Assembly: GCA_934047225.1 (NCBI GenBank)
Contig: OW203989.1
Coordinates: 1,959,977 to 2,023,976 of the forward strand
Direction: 5' to 3'
DNA length: 64,000 bases
From: Ypsolopha sequella
Taxonomy: Eukaryota; Arthropoda; Insecta; Lepidoptera; Ypsolophidae
Shown: one piece after another, positions 23,942 through 33,763 of the stretch
Layout of the letters: the number at the start of each line of letters is the position of its first letter
Position numbering within the stretch: position 1 is the stretch's first letter
Made by a program: the position numbers and the translations under genes
Notes under the pieces: generated by a model
The model's database searches: none
What the model was told of the DNA's origin: nothing
The model's input: only the letters and a program-made list of their open reading frames with translations

Positions 23942-24362
23942 TTAAGAGGCTATGCGAATTTTATTTTTGTCACTGTCACTCCAAGCGAAAAATCGCGCAG
24001 TGCGAGAGGGGCGGATTCAGGGCAAAACGGAGAAAAGTTGGTTTTATACTTTTATAAAAAAAACCAAAATAGCTAGCAAAATTTCAAATACCAAAACTCT
24101 AGATATTGTAAAAACACACCTGATAAAATATGTTCGAGTTCTGTACATGGTTCCTATTCGTCAAACGAGGAGAAAAAGTGTGTTTGAACACCTCATTTCA
24201 CTAATTTCAGTCGAGGAAAATTTATCCAAACATGTTTTCCAATTTTAAAACCCTAGATTACATAGTAAAAATGCATGTACCATAAATTTATTAAAATTAT
24301 CCGTGTATTTCATGAAATACACAGAAAAGAAACACCAGTATTTTTTTCGCATATCGCCTTAA
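23942..24362 (+). mobile_element. TTAA superfamily MITE (type B)
   Basis: The left end TTAAGAGGCTATGCG pairs imperfectly with the right end CGCATATCGCCTTAA, and TTAA is present at both edges. Inside: GCGCAGTGCGAGAGGGGCGG, GTCAAACGAGGAGAAAAAGT and CGTGTATTTCATGAAATACA. Related copies are at 61046-61469 (inverted) and 62767-62981 (cut by a copia LTR). The 98-codon frame is incidental; its residues recur only because the DNA does. Confidence 0.75.
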
Positions 24363-25124
24363 AACAACATCGAATATTATGTTAGTTATCCCATACAATG
24401 TTGTCCCATGTCCCGATACTTGTCGCAAACCAAATAACACAATACCCCAGAGTGGATAGTTCGACTATCGGACCAAGTATAAATAGCCTGTGACCCATAT
24501 ACCTGTCAGCCATGACTTCCACCGCGGCATGCTTGACTTGACCCGACTAATATCGAGAGGCCTGGCACTTTAGCTAACGAGAGAACTGATCTGACAAAGG
24601 GATATTTAGGGCAACTATGTCTGGAGTCATCAATTTAGGAACTAGTATAGAAGCCCAGATCAATCAAATCTATATAATTAATACCTTATGTAAAAGAATA
24701 GACTGACTGATGTATCAACATCCAGACAGAATAGTTGTACCTAGGAAGACAAAATTTGGACTGTAGGTTCCATATAATATGACATAGACATACGATAAAA
24801 AGGCATTTTAGAAAATTCTTGCGGTCACGATATCCAAACGAGCAACGTTGGGAGCATCTACTAGCAATGGTTTAGGGTCTGTGATCTAAAGACACAAATT
24901 TGTATCAGTTGCCAAGGTGTCAAATTTATCACTTGCAGCGAGATTTTGTTAAGGCCCAATTTCAAGCTAATCTTCCGTCTTGCACCAAAGCTTTTGTTTT
25001 TGATTTGTCTAGGCTCTAATAAACTGCTGCGCACGCAAAACTATGGTTATTTTGAATTTGCGGCTACATTAGGACGTGTAATTTAAAAATATTTCCAGTC
25101 ACAACAATAAAGGTTTGTAAAACA
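24363..25124. other. No recognisable gene
   Basis: Unassigned sequence. Confidence 0.4.
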
Positions 25125-25330
25125 AATACTTATGAAAAATTTCGTGGCGCCATCCTTAAAAAAGCAGACCAAAAAGCTGCTTTTCCTTAGTTTCGAGACC
25201 CATTTTAGTGATTTTTTTCTATCGAGGAAATTTATCGTAATTGCGTTTTTAGCCCGTCAGAACACTAAAGCATAACCTTGAAAATTACCTTTATTATTTT
25301 TTTTTTTGTACTAAATTAAAACCTATAAAT
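25125..25330 (+). repeat. Degraded TTAA superfamily core
   Basis: Keeps the phrase TTTCTATCGAGGAAATTTAT followed by AATTGCGTTTTTAG, the hallmark of the TTAA elements at 15.4, 24 and 61 kb. Its ends cannot be found. Confidence 0.4.
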
Positions 25331-25479
25331 TTGTCTGCTAAAACTGCATTTTGCTTTATATTTAACGTTATTTTCTACTTAGGCCACATTTAGATCAAAA
25401 ACCTTACGAAGTACATAAGTTACCCCGTACCACATGTGTTATGGACCTCATCTACTAAGACGTATGCAACTAAACATAT

Positions 25480-25655
25480 CTAATCCATCATACAATATTA
25501 CTCCACTGCTGGACATAGCACTCTCCACACAGCACGTCACATTTTTCTATTTTCGGCCATCCTCATCCAGCCACTACCGGCAATATTTTCAAGATCGTCA
25601 GTCCATCGAGCTGGCGGGCGTCCTACACTACGTCCGTCCGTTGGTCTGTCGCTAA
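25480..25655 (-). pseudogene. RTE-type LINE C-terminus fragment
   Basis: Reading the minus strand gives 'GRPPARWTDDLENIAGSGWM' and then a WR..YVQQW-like ending spoiled by substitutions. The RPP.RW.DDI block is standard before the C-terminus of these LINEs. Only about 55 codons remain. Confidence 0.65.
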
Positions 25656-25954
25656 ACACATCGCCAAGACATACTTCCCTTTCGAACTCGGGTCTCAACT
25701 TCTCAAGTCATGTCAACTCCTACTTATCGCTACGTATGCAAATCGAGCAATACGAGCAAGAAGGGTCACCAAGAGCAATTGACAGCAATTATGGTCAATT
25801 GATTGACAATCATTGCTAAGTACATAGCTCTACCTTCTAAACTGAATGCAAATTGAAGCGTTGTGATCTAGTTATGGACTCGACGGACCCTTGCACAACA
25901 TCATCAAAATGTTATTATACATTAGATCCAATGATTTAAATTAACTGTGCATGC

Positions 25955-26520
25955 CAAAACGTAGCTGGGTTTCAACGATGTTTCACGTATAAAAGTGCGA
26001 AAATTTGGAACAATCTACCTCCGCCAATTAGACACAAATTTGATTTCAGTTGAGACATTCAAACTCAAATTGAAGCAAAATCTTTTAATAAAGCAGAAAT
26101 TATTTGGAATTTTAAATGTCCTAAAAACCAAGTAATTCGCTAATCTATGTTTGAGGTACTAATCTAAGTATTTAAGCTTTCCCATATTTTTGTACAATAT
26201 GTATGTACATATTGTACATATTCGTAAATACTTCGCTCATCCTTATTTAATGTGTTCATTAGTTTAAGCAATCTTTTGATTTTGTACTTTATAATGATTT
26301 GTAAACTTACTAGTGGAAAGGATGTAGCTGAAAATCAGCACTATCTAAAATCTTTTTTTTTTGGTAGCACATAGCTGAGCTACGTCCATTTATCAGGATA
26401 ATTCCATTACTTATTTTTTTTTTTACATCCTTTAATATCATTGTTTTTTGTCGTGTTTTGTTTTTTTTTTACCTTGATAATAAAGCTTTTTTTCTTTCTT
26501 TCATTCTTTCTATTATATTC
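25955..26520 (+). pseudogene. Non-LTR retrotransposon tail with 3' region
   Basis: Translates as 'CFTYKSAKIWNNLPPPIRHK', then after a shift 'VETFKLKLKQNLL'. This is the usual last block of jockey/CR1-like polymerases (typically ARIWN.LP..IR...SLS.FK.KLK). A long AT-rich 3' region with AATAAA near 26480 follows. Confidence 0.65.
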
Positions 26521-26581
26521 TAAATTATTATTACATTCGACTTGAACACTCACGTGTGATTGTTGTTGACTATAAGCCAAC

Positions 26582-26869
26582 ATACATCGCCACGACATAA
26601 AGTACATCTCACCGCCCACACTCGTACGAATTCGTTTCACCAACGACTATTACGTCCCAGTGTGATGGGTGGTGAGGTGGTGACTCACCACTGGTGAGCT
26701 CTATTGGAGTACATCGGGCACAAATATGGACGACAACGAAACATGCCTTCCAAAGCATACAGACCGAACACAAATGTGCTTCTACGAGATTTGAACCCGC
26801 GACCTCCGGATTGCTCGGATCCTCCGCAACGTCCGGTTGAGTACTCGAACCACTAGACCACAAGAGGCG
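26582..26869 (-). repeat. tRNA-derived SINE (type 1), near full length
   Basis: On the minus strand: A-box TGGTCTAGTGGTTCGAG, then B-box GGTTCAAATCTCG. The body follows with GAAGCACATTTGTGTTCGG, TTTGTGCCCGATGTACTCC and GGGACGTAATAGTCGTTGG, and ends at ATGTCGTGGCGATGTATG. At about 288 bp it is the best copy of the family here. A GGTGGTGACTCACCACTGGT direct/inverted patch lies near 26672-26697. Confidence 0.75.
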
Positions 26870-27021
26870 GTAGTGATACATTTTAGATGGAATATTTTTA
26901 CTGTATTAAACACTTCAACGACTATGACTCCTAAAAAGTCTAAATAACATTGTGTTATAGAAGAATGAACCAGCTAGGGGTTTATTTACTTCCAAGGCAC
27001 ACGGCAAAACGGGGCTGCAAT

Positions 27022-29720
27022 ATGGCAGAAGCGGAGCGCGATGATAGCGCGGCATCAGTGGGCGAATTACTATGGAAGACATGGAAGTACATGGGAGGAA
27101 TCACACAGCAAGCGCGGCGTGACGCCCTGCTACTACCACGCTTGTTGTGTGGCGTCTCTCACACACTGCTACTGCCACGCTTGTTGTGTGGCGTCTCTCA
27201 CACACTGCTACTGCCACGCTTGTTGTGTGGCGTCTCTCACATACTGCTACTACCACGCTTGTAGTGTGGCGTCTCTCACACACTGCTACTGCCACGCTTG
27301 TTGTGTGGCGTCTCTCACACACTGCTACTGCCACGCTTGTTGTGTGGCGTCTCTCACATACTGCTACTACCACGCTTGTAGTGTGGCGTCTCTCACACAC
27401 TGCTACTGCCACGCTTGTTGTGTGGCGTCTCTCACATACTGCTACTGCCACGCTTGTTGTGTGGCGTCTCTCACACACTGCTACTGCCACGCTTGTTGTG
27501 TGGCGTCTCTCACACACTGCTACTACCACGCTGGTTGTGTGGCGTCTCTCACACACTGCTACTGCCACGCTTGTTGTGTGGCGTCTCTCACATACTGCTA
27601 CTACCACGCTTGTAGTGTGGCGTCTCTCACACACTGCTACTGCCACGCTTGTTGTGTGGCGTCTCTCACACACTGCTACTGCCACGCTTGTTGTGTGGCG
27701 TCTCTCACATACTGCTACTGCCACGCTTGTTGTGTGGCGTCTCTCACACACTGCTACTGCCACGCTTGTTGTGTGGCGTCTCTCACATACTGCTACTGCC
27801 ACGCTTGTTGTGTGGCGTCTCTCACATACTGCTACTGCCACGCTTGTTGTGTGGCGTCTCTCACATACTGCTACTACCACGCTTGTAGTGTGGCGTCTCT
27901 CACACACTGCTACTGCCACGCTTGTTGTGTGGCGTCTCTCACACACTGCTACTGCCACGCTTGTTGTGTGGCGTCTCTCACATACTGCTACTACCACGCT
28001 TGTAGTGTGGCGTCTCTCACACACTGCTACTGCCACGCTTGTTGTGTGGCGTCTCTCACACACTGCTACTGCCACGCTTGTTGTGTGGCGTCTCTCACAT
28101 ACTGCTACTGCCACGCTTGTTGTGTGGCGTCTCTCACATACTGCTACTACCACGCTTGTAGTGTGGCGTCTCTCACACACTGCTACTGCCACGCTTGTTG
28201 TGTGGCGTCTCTCACATACTGCTACTGCCACGCTTGTTGTGTGGCGTCTCTCACACACTGCTACTGCCACGCTTGTTGTGTGGCGTCTCTCACACACTGC
28301 TACTACCACGCTTGTTGTGTGGCGTCTCTCACACACTGCTACTGCCACGCTTGTTGTGTGGCGTCTCTCACATACTGCTACTACCACGCTTGTAGTGTGG
28401 CGTCTCTCACACACTGCTACTGCCACGCTTGTTGTGTGGCGTCTCTCACACACTGCTACTGCCACGCTTGTTGTGTGGCGTCTCTCACATACTGCTACTG
28501 CCACGCTTGTTGTGTGGCGTCTCTCACACACTGCTACTGCCACGCTTGTTGTGTGGCGTCTCTCACATACTGCTACTGCCACGCTTGTTGTGTGGCGTCT
28601 CTCACATACTGCTACTGCCACGCTTGTTGTGTGGCGTCTCTCACATACTGCTACTGCCACGCTTGTTGTGTGGCGTCTCTCACACACTGCTACTGCCACG
28701 CTTGTTGTGTGTCGTCTCTCACATACTGCTACTACCACGCTTGTAGTGTGGCGTCTCTCACACACTGCTACTACCACGCTTGTTGTGTGGCGTCTCTCAC
28801 ATACTGCTACTGCCACGCTTGTTGTGTGGCGTCTCTCACATACTGCTACTGCCACGCTTGTTGTGTGGCGTCTCTCACATACTGCTACTACCACGCTTGT
28901 TGTGTGGCGTCTCTCACATACTGCTACTGCCACGCTTGTTGTGTGGCGTCTCTCACATACTGCTACTGCCACGCTTGTTGTGTGGCGTCTCTCACATACT
29001 GCTACTACCACGCTTGTAGTGTGGCGTCTCTCACATACTGCTACTGCCACGCTTGTTGTGTGGCGTCTCTCACATACTGCTACTGCCACGCTTGTTGTGT
29101 GGCGTCTCTCACATACTGCTACTACCACGCTTGTAGTGTGGCGTCTCTCACACACTGCTACTGCCACGCTTGTTGTGTGGCGTCTCTCACATACTGCTAC
29201 TACCACGCTTGTAGTGTGGCGTCTCTCACACACTGCTACTGCCACGCTTGTTGTGTGGCGTCTCTCACATACTGCTACTACCACGCTTGTTGTGTGGCGT
29301 CTCTCACATACTGCTACTGCCACGCTTGTTGTGTGGCGTCTCTCACATACTGCTACTGCCACGCTTGTTGTGTGGCGTCTCTCACATACTGCTACTGCCA
29401 CGCTTGTTGTGTGGCGTCTCTCACATACTGCTACTACCACGCTTGTTGTGTGGCGTCTCTCACATACTGCTACTGCCACGCTTGTTGTGTGGCGTCTCTC
29501 ACATACTGCTACTGCCACGCTTGTTGTGTGGCGTCTCTCACATACTGCTACTACCACGCTTGTTGTGTGGCGTCTCTCACATACTGCTACTGCCACGCTT
29601 GTTGTGTGGCGTCTCTCACATACTGCTACTGCCACGCTTGTTGTGTGGCGTCTCTCACATACTTCCACAGTAATTCGCACGCTGACGCCGCGCCATCATC
29701 GCGCTCCACTTTTACCACGC
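27022..29720. mobile_element. Inverted-repeat element carrying a minisatellite
   Basis: The left arm (27022-27078) reads ATGGCAGAAGCGGAGCGCGA on to GCGAATTACTATGGAAG. The right arm (29662-29720) is the inverted match: CTTCCACAGTAATTCGC, then a GCCGCGCCATCATCGCGCTC stretch, then CCACTTTTACCAC. About 45 of 57 positions agree. A weaker match (GCACAC near 26999 and GTGTGC near 29727) may extend the arms. The whole 39-bp array lies between them. No transposase is present. Confidence 0.65.
27128..29662 (+). repeat. 65-unit, 39-bp minisatellite
   Basis: Unit: TGCTACTGCCACGCTTGTTG followed by TGTGGCGTCTCTCACACAC. The array is exactly 2535 bp, or 65 units with no indels. Variation is confined almost to three sites: ctGcc/ctAcc, gTTg/gTAg and cacaCac/cacaTac. 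Because 39 is divisible by three and the unit lacks stops in most frames, two plus frames and one minus frame stay open for 860-900 codons. There is no start context, splice signal or non-repeat domain. A variant pattern at about 27370-27890 recurs 780 bp (20 units) later. Confidence 0.95.
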
Positions 29721-30600
29721 TTTCTGTGTGCTAAAGCTTTTAGAAGCTTTTGAAGTTTACTACAGTTTATCACTTTGTTGCTCAAACCGAAAACTGATAC
29801 GACATAATATTCTATTCTGCTTATCTAAAAATAAACTTCGGAGGAAAATGAAGTAGTTCAGAGCTTTTGAAATGAAGATCTTTACAGCATCAACCTGGCA
29901 CGTTGAACATCACAAGAAACTTTGTTTCCGATACTTGTTCCAAACTTTTAAAAATAATTGGTTAAAATCCGATTCGGGGACGAGACCATTAAAACGGTTT
30001 TAAAACGCGATTCGGATTGCGACTTTCGGTTCGGATTCCGTCAAAACGAAAACCCTTTTAATCCATCCGTCAGCAGAATAACTCGAAAACTACTGGGCCG
30101 ATTGAATTAAAAACAGATGGAGAATTACTATAGAATACCATGAAATACAGAAAATGTTAGAAGATTCAAAAGCTTATTTTTTCCAACTACGTACATTGCA
30201 CTGAGTTCTCCACGTACTACACACTGTATAACACTTTAAAATCAACAAAATCCGTATTTTATTTCCAGTATCGGGATGAGCCGCAGTGCGGCGTCAGCAT
30301 CGATCCGAGGCCTATGTCCCGATAGACCCGGATATTTCCGGGGATAGCGTCCGGATATGTCTATTTGACACGAAACGGAGAAAACCCTTCAAAAGACACC
30401 CGTGCACTGAGGCGAAAACACCTCTTTAATTCTTTACATGTAAAGTTATCGTATGAATGTATTTTCGATTGTTAATTATACATTCGCATTTTGATGACGT
30501 TTTTACTATTACGTAATGTATGAGTTATTGACAGTCGAGCAGTGACGATTTAAACCGAAACAACACGGAGAAACGCATTGGAATGAAGACAACGTACAGC
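29721..30600. other. No recognisable gene
   Basis: A phrase AACTCGAAAACTACTGGGCC near 30080 is shared by many insect repeats. Otherwise unassigned. Confidence 0.4.
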
Positions 30601-30966
30601 AAAGCGTAGTGTAGACCGACCTCGTGCCAGCTTGGCCCACGACCTGACGGACGTCGCGGGTAGCGGCTGTATGAGGATGACGGAGAACCGCCTGGAGTGG
30701 CGAAATATTGGAGAGGCTTATGTCCAGCAGTGGACGAACACAGCCTGATGGATGAGGCCTATGTCCAGCAGTGGACGAACACAAGCTGATGGATGAGGCC
30801 TATGTACAGCAGTGGACGAACACAAGCTGATGGATGAGGCCTATGTCCAGCAGTGGACGAACACAAGCTGATGGATGAGGCCTATGTCCAGCAGTGGACG
30901 AACACAAGCTGATGGATGAGGCCTATGTAAAGCAATGGACGAACACAGGCTGATGGATGGGTGGAT
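30601..30966 (+). pseudogene. RTE-type LINE tail with six 41-bp tandem units
   Basis: The plus frame gives 'MTENRLEWRNIGEAYVQQWT', the classic end of arthropod RTE polymerases, and stops. The sequence around the stop (TATGTCCAGCAGTGGACGAA, then CACAAGCTGATGGATGAGG) is then repeated at 30721, 30762, 30803, 30844, 30885 and 30926 with exact 41-bp spacing. Lepidopteran copies usually have this tail once, so the expansion is local. Confidence 0.85.
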
Positions 30967-31035
30967 AAAACCCAGAGAAAAGGGGAAAGAGGGCAGAGTT
31001 TATCTTGTATAAACACCATTTCTATGAACAGACAA

Positions 31036-31335
31036 CAAAACATATCATCACGACATGCCAATATCCCCGAGGGGGCGTCAAAGGTGTTTCCGTGTACGAA
31101 CTGTTACTAGAACAGTCAACACTTGTAATAATAACACCCTGTTTTCTCCGACGAATTGGACGTCCCATCGTGAACCTTATCGCCGTACTTCGGGCACAAT
31201 TTTAGGTCATGCAGGTTTATTTTTACCGTTTACATAAATTCTGAAAAACTCATCGGTGCTTGCTCGACCGGCAGTATTAGATCCCGGGTCTCAACATTGA
31301 GAGTTAGGCATCATACCGACTGAACTACCGCTGAT
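31036..31335 (-). repeat. SINE type 1 body fused to SINE type 2 head
   Basis: 31036-31203 matches the type 1 body (ATCATCACGACATGCC, CATCGTGAACCTTATCGCCG, TACTTCGGGCACAA). 31235-31335 matches the type 2 head on the minus strand (TAGTTCAGTCGGTATGATG, then GAGACCCGGGATCTAATAC). This is either a composite SINE or two adjacent insertions. Confidence 0.55.
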
Positions 31336-31385
31336 TGTAGATAAATTCTATGAAATATATTTAAAAAAAAACGGTTCACGGACTG

Positions 31386-31630
31386 TACGGGGTGTGTTAA
31401 ATTGCGGAAGCCGGAAGTTGGTGGTAGGACTCATCCGTACGAATATCTTTTACTGTAGAACCAACCATCAAAACACGAAAAAAAAATCAGGTGTTCCATA
31501 GAAAAGTTACCTACTCGATCAAAATCTATTAAACAACTGCTTTCTTTTTCACGATTTCTCAATTTCTTTTCACTAGTACTATCGCCAGTTTCCGGCTTCC
31601 ACAAAATCATCTTAACAACCTGTATGTTAT
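31386..31630. mobile_element. MITE with CGGAAGCCGGAA termini
   Basis: The left end GTTAAATTGCGGAAGCCGG is inverted at the right (CCGGCTTCCACAAAATCATC, then TTAAC). A related terminus in the same family sits alone at about 45915-45985. Confidence 0.55.
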
Positions 31631-32480
31631 GTACAAGAGGGGTATAGAATCAAATGCAGCTATGTGCACAAACTTAAATTTTTCACAAATTAAAAAGATC
31701 CTTGTTTACTTATTTATATTTTATATTTTTTTGATGGTAGGATGTTGAATAGTTTATGAATAGGACATATTTAATTAAAATAAGTATCAAGACAATCGGA
31801 TACAGGCATCGGTACGGTTTTTGAGGTACGAGCCAAAGTAGTGGGGGATAGTACACTCACGCACGTAATTGCTTAGCCGGATTTTATGAATAAACATACC
31901 TACATTACCTACTGATATTTTATTGTGTAAATGGACTTGACAAGTAGTTTGTGTACTCGTATAGTTAAGACATAATGAATATGTAAAATACGAAATAGTG
32001 TTATGTATGACTCAATTGATTAAAATGAGTAAAAGGTACACAAATGAAAAAGGGCTATAGTTTAACTGCTGACCCTGACCAAATGGTATACTAAAACTTT
32101 ATCTAAATACAAAAAAAAATACAAATACAAAATGATTTATTTCTTTACAGGTCGTTGAAGTCCCCTTTTAAGTAAAAGAGATACCTGTAGTAGGAGACTC
32201 CGCTCTTCCATGGTGGACAGTAATATTAGGGTGACTTTTATTTATATAGCCAAATTCAAACTGTAAAAATTAGAATCATTCAACATATAGATGAAATATT
32301 TTCTTTTTATAGAATGGCCTTCATTCTCAGCATTTAAGAAATATCTGGTTATAAGTATTTATGAGTATGTTAAATTATGCAGTTTAAACAGCTGACATTA
32401 TACAAACTAATGGACTGATTATTTTTATTGTAATTCTTGTTAGCAATGTGCCTAAATGTTATTATTATTATTATGACTGC
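31631..32480. other. No recognisable gene
   Basis: AT-rich; no frames or repeat families recognised. Confidence 0.4.
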
Positions 32481-32486
32481 TTTATT
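32481..32486 (-). promoter_or_regulatory. Polyadenylation signal AATAAA
   Basis: TTTATT on the plus strand, 31 bases after the TAA that closes the unknown frame. A TAATAATAATAATAA run lies just downstream. Confidence 0.5.
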
Positions 32487-32516
32487 CTGTATCATTGATT
32501 ACACTTCTGTGACATA

Positions 32517-32891
32517 TTAGGTTGTACCCAGAGGATCAAAAAAATTGTCCTTTGATGAACTAGAATGGAATGGTGGAGAATGTACTTTGTCACTTTGCCT
32601 TGCCACTACAGACATAATATTAAAAGTAGGGCTACCAGCAATGATGGGCTTCAGCTTCCATCTGCTGGATCCGTTGTGTCAACATGCCAGTGTTGTTTGG
32701 CTCCATGTTAAAGAGCTGTCCTGGTGGCTGACTGACCAAACTGGATGGATGTGCACACACAGTACTAACGATTGCAGATAGTCCTTGCAGGACCAATACA
32801 TCCATTTTAAATTTAGAATTAAAGACATTTTTGTTGTTACCATGTGGTTTTTGAATTTCAGTAGGATGCATCCACCTTTTATAGATTTCAC
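32517..32891 (-). pseudogene. Unrecognised coding stretch, 3' end of a gene or retrocopy, frameshifted
   Basis: On the minus strand a frame from Met at 32871 gives plausible protein (with 'SQPPGQLFNMEPNNTGMLTQ') until a stop at about 32632. From about 32661 a second frame is also protein-like ('LKPIIAGSPTFNIMSVVARQ', then 'SDKVHSPPFHSSSSKDNFFD', ending PLGTT) and stops at 32517. A single indel near 32655-32665, or an acceptor at CAG/ATGG, would link them. AATAAA at 32481-32486 follows the stop by about 30 bases, and an (ATA)n run lies just beyond. I do not recognise the family. It could be the last exon of a host gene or a processed copy. Confidence 0.4.
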
Positions 32892-33763
32892 CAGTTATTA
32901 AATAAAATAAAAAGCAGACATACTACAGATATAGTTGACTTGGTGATGCAATATGGTACAGGTACCTTCTCATACCTTCAAACTGCGTACCTTCATACTT
33001 AAGTAAGTCTTCCATAAAAACCAAAACGCGGCTATATTTAGAATACTAAACTAAATCCTAATTGGGCTTTTATGATAAGCATTTTAACCCGTCACATGTC
33101 CTATGCACCAAGATAGCACATAACTATTTTGTTCAGATTTTTAAATTGTGAAATGTTTGGACATCACATTGTTTCTCAAACCCAATGTTTGGGGACAAGG
33201 GACATGTTAGGTCACACGGTGACATAGAATAATATATATACACATATTTTATGTCCCAATAGTATGAGCATTCATTAAAAATTTACAGATGCCATGTGGC
33301 ACTTATGTACATGTTCGTAATATAGCACATGTGCCATCAGCAAGGTTTGGATACATGTACTTGTGTGATAGGTGTGAAATAAACGATACATAGAAGGTAC
33401 CCCAATATATCAGCCTGGTCAGTGTTGAGCACATCGGCCAGTAATCATACATAAACAGGGAACAGAAATTACAATAAAGTGTTTCTAACCTAACAGCTTT
33501 GGGCCACAGTTTCAATAAGGTGACACAATTGATGGATTTTTGGGTTATCATAAAAAATTACCACGAAGGTTATGTATGGTGGTCCCTTCTTAAGGACTTT
33601 AAAAACTATTAAAGCTGTCACTTTTCAACTCTATCCTCTCTTCTACACCTTTGATGGATGTAAAAATTAACACATGGTTATGGCATAATGTTTGTAAGTG
33701 ATAACTGAGATGAGATTGAGAGCCTCGTGAAGAGAAAGTTCCGAGCATCCTTTAGAGTTAATA
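32892..33763. other. No confident gene
   Basis: Short minus-strand frames (for example 33303-33551) might be exons of the neighbour at 32517-32891, but splice sites are not convincing. Confidence 0.3.

Noticed and set aside
23952..24248. 98-codon frame similar to minus frames at 61079-61459
   Set aside because: All lie within TTAA superfamily MITEs. Similarity is at DNA level and is interrupted differently in each copy.
27128..29662. CRISPR-like array
   Set aside because: The units are contiguous with no unique spacers, and the genome is eukaryotic.
27041..29753. Very long overlapping open frames (about 860-900 codons) over the 39-bp array, as a repeat protein gene
   Set aside because: Openness follows from a stop-free unit of length 39. 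It occurs on both strands, and there is no start context, non-repeat domain or splice signal.
32545..32781. 78-codon plus frame
   Set aside because: Antisense shadow of the protein-like minus frames, which also have a polyadenylation signal in the right place.
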